From a candidate division TA06 bacterium DG_78 (GTDB lineage: Bacteria > Hydrothermota > Tepidihabitantia > SM23-42), in contig LJNI01000167.1 in NCBI GenBank assembly GCA_001303225.1, positions 1-6,696 on the forward strand: a stretch of 6,696 nucleotides of DNA. Direction: 5' to 3'. Positions 5,711 through 6,696 of this stretch are shown here, in pieces (within the stretch, counting starts at the first letter, position 1; the number at the start of each line of letters is the position of its first letter). The translations under genes were made by a program, and so were the position numbers. The notes beneath the pieces were generated by a model. It was not told the DNA's origin. It saw only the letters and a list, made by a program, of their open reading frames with translations, and did not search any database.

Positions 5711-5757
5711 ATTGTAGCATTTATCATCACTGTAATCTTTACTAAATCACTGTTATC
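5711..5757 (-). promoter_or_regulatory. Possible hypA promoter with paired direct repeats
   Basis: On the minus strand TACAAT (5716-5711) is a good -10 candidate, 28 bases before the hypA ATG. Upstream of it, two nearly identical 12-base words lie exactly 20 bases apart: ATCACTGTAATC (5726-5737) and ATCACTGTTATC (5746-5757), written on the plus strand, differing at one base. No good -35 hexamer sits at 17 bases, which would suit an activator-dependent promoter bound at the repeats. This is inference from pattern only. Confidence 0.35.
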
Positions 5758-5758
5758 G

Positions 5759-5786
5759 AAGATTTCTGGTCTTTTTTAGAAATCTT
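5759..5786 (-). terminator. Hairpin after the propeller gene, possible terminator
   Basis: AAGATTTCT (5759-5767) and AGAAATCTT (5778-5786) form a perfect nine-pair stem with a ten-base loop, four bases past the stop codon of the propeller gene. The stem is AT-rich and no run of T follows on the minus strand, so it is at best a weak intrinsic terminator. It separates the propeller gene from the hypA promoter region. Confidence 0.4.
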
Positions 5787-5790
5787 ATAA

Positions 5791-6696
5791 TTATTTAACA
5801 ATGGCAAATTTGCAAACCTTAGTACCATACTGAGACTTTATTAATGCAAAGTACAAACCACTTCCTGTATCATCAGGAATGTCCCAAACAACCTCTCCGA
5901 AAACTACATCGGGTGTCAAGTCTTCAGCCACTAACCTTCCGGCAATTGAATAGATACTGACTCGAGCATCAGTTGGGATATTCTTAATACGCACTCGACC
6001 TTTCGCAACTACAGGATTCGGATATATCAACACGTCATCTAAAACTGATGCGCTATCCATTTGGATAGCGAGCTTCAACAAACCTGTCTCACCACCAATC
6101 CAAAAACATCCACGCAGCGGGTCGAATGCAAATCCCTGGACTTGGATAATTTCGTTGGAAACAGCAAGGAATTCTATGTGAATACCGAGGTCACTGAATT
6201 TCCAACCACTGACTATATCAAACACAGGTTCGTAGTAGTAGATACCATCGCGCGCTAATATCCATACCCTGCCTTGTGAATCAAGTTCGACATCAAAAAG
6301 ATCTTCATTGGTAAAATCTGTTATGCTAGAAAAAGTGGTGCCATTGTATATTGCCAATCCGACGTCAGTCGCTATATAGAGATTGTTGTTCTGATCGACA
6401 ACACATCCTCGGGTAAAATTAGAAATGAGTCCATCAGCTGTTGTATACCAATGAAAAGTATCATCAGTACGGTCAAATAGTGTATTTTTTGTATCGGTCA
6501 TGATCACACCGCCCATAGTTCGCCATATCTTCCCTGTCGACTCAATAGCGATCTCTATAAAATAACCAGGCTGAAATGGAGGAAGCCAATAGGGAGTCGT
6601 CAGTGCTGAATCAATGACCCATAATTTGTCTGAGGGACCAGCTACAGAAAGGTACATATTATTGTTGGTATCAAATTTCATATCCCAGATGGCAAC
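5791..6696 (-). CDS. Secreted beta-propeller protein with T9SS sorting tail (5' end cut)
   Basis: The last 301 residues of a larger protein; the frame stays open to the window edge, reading VAIWD before the internal Met at 6681, so that Met is not the true start. Most of the fragment is a series of propeller blades of the two-component-regulator (Reg_prop) type: short strands with a D-x-x-x-N/G-x-L/V-W/Y-I-A pattern, for example DQNNNLYIATDVGLAIYNG and DSQGRVWILARDGIYYYEP, each followed by a label-like strand. From about residue 222 of the fragment the sequence changes to a T9SS type A sorting domain: YPNPV, then RVSIYSIAGRLV, VVWDIPDDTGSGLYFALI and a final VCKFAIVK. The protein is therefore expected to be exported and attached to or released from the cell surface; its ligand is unknown. 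There is no histidine kinase domain in the visible part. It is on the same strand as hypA but separated from it by about 110 bases, a hairpin and a possible promoter, so a shared function is not implied. Confidence 0.88.
   Translation of the reverse strand, partial: VAIWDMKFDTNNNMYLSVAGPSDKLWVIDSALTTPYWLPPFQPGYFIEIAIESTGKIWRTMGGVIMTDTKNTLFDRTDDTFHWYTTADGLISNFTRGCVVDQNNNLYIATDVGLAIYNGTTFSSITDFTNEDLFDVELDSQGRVWILARDGIYYYEPVFDIVSGWKFSDLGIHIEFLAVSNEIIQVQGFAFDPLRGCFWIGGETGLLKLAIQMDSASVLDDVLIYPNPVVAKGRVRIKNIPTDARVSIYSIAGRLVAEDLTPDVVFGEVVWDIPDDTGSGLYFALIKSQYGTKVCKFAIVK

Noticed and set aside
6061..6258. Plus-strand frame inside the propeller gene
   Set aside because: The minus-strand frame is continuous with propeller blades and a T9SS sorting tail; the plus frame has no recognisable content.
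1..6696. tRNA or rRNA genes
   Set aside because: No cloverleaf with a GTTCRA-type arm or CCA end, and no rRNA-like segments were seen in the gaps.

Overview
The window reads as bacterial chromosomal DNA of moderate to low GC, with compact single genes separated by AT-rich, repeat-laden gaps. A cell-surface beta-propeller protein with a C-terminal type IX secretion (T9SS) type A sorting tail at the right edge points to the Bacteroidota/FCB side of the tree or to candidate phyla that use such tails, for example the WOR-3 group. The intergenic words built on AAATCCTAAATTCT resemble what I recall from such candidate-phylum genomes. This placement is an inference from style, not a proven assignment.

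Layout, left to right. Bases 1-154 are an AT-rich leader with no gene. Bases 155-748 (+) encode a small membrane or envelope protein with a PGWGE motif and no firm function. Bases 749-1059 are a 311-base gap made largely of inverted repeats. Bases 1060-1788 (+) encode a complete Sir2 NAD-dependent protein deacylase of the SIRT5/CobB-like kind. The rest of the window is on the minus strand. Reading leftwards from 5682 come hypA, hypB, hypF and hypC, the accessory genes that mature [NiFe]-hydrogenases. To the right, and also on the minus strand, is the 3' part of a beta-propeller surface protein that runs off the window.

How the genes work together. HypA and HypB deliver nickel. HypF makes the thiocarbamate precursor of the cyanide ligands. 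HypC, with HypD, carries the Fe(CN)2CO unit to the hydrogenase large subunit. HypD, HypE, the hydrogenase subunits and the maturation protease are not in the window, so the pathway must be completed elsewhere or the cluster is a partial set. HypA, HypB and HypF look intact, with all signature residues. HypC does not: its essential Met-Cys start is present but out of frame with the rest of the protein, and about ten residues of the first beta strand are missing.

The two points most worth checking are the hypC lesion and the palindromic AT-rich repeats. These repeats fill the hypF-hypC gap, the gap upstream of sir2 and, in another form, the hypB-hypF gap. The hypC lesion lies directly beside one of these repeats.
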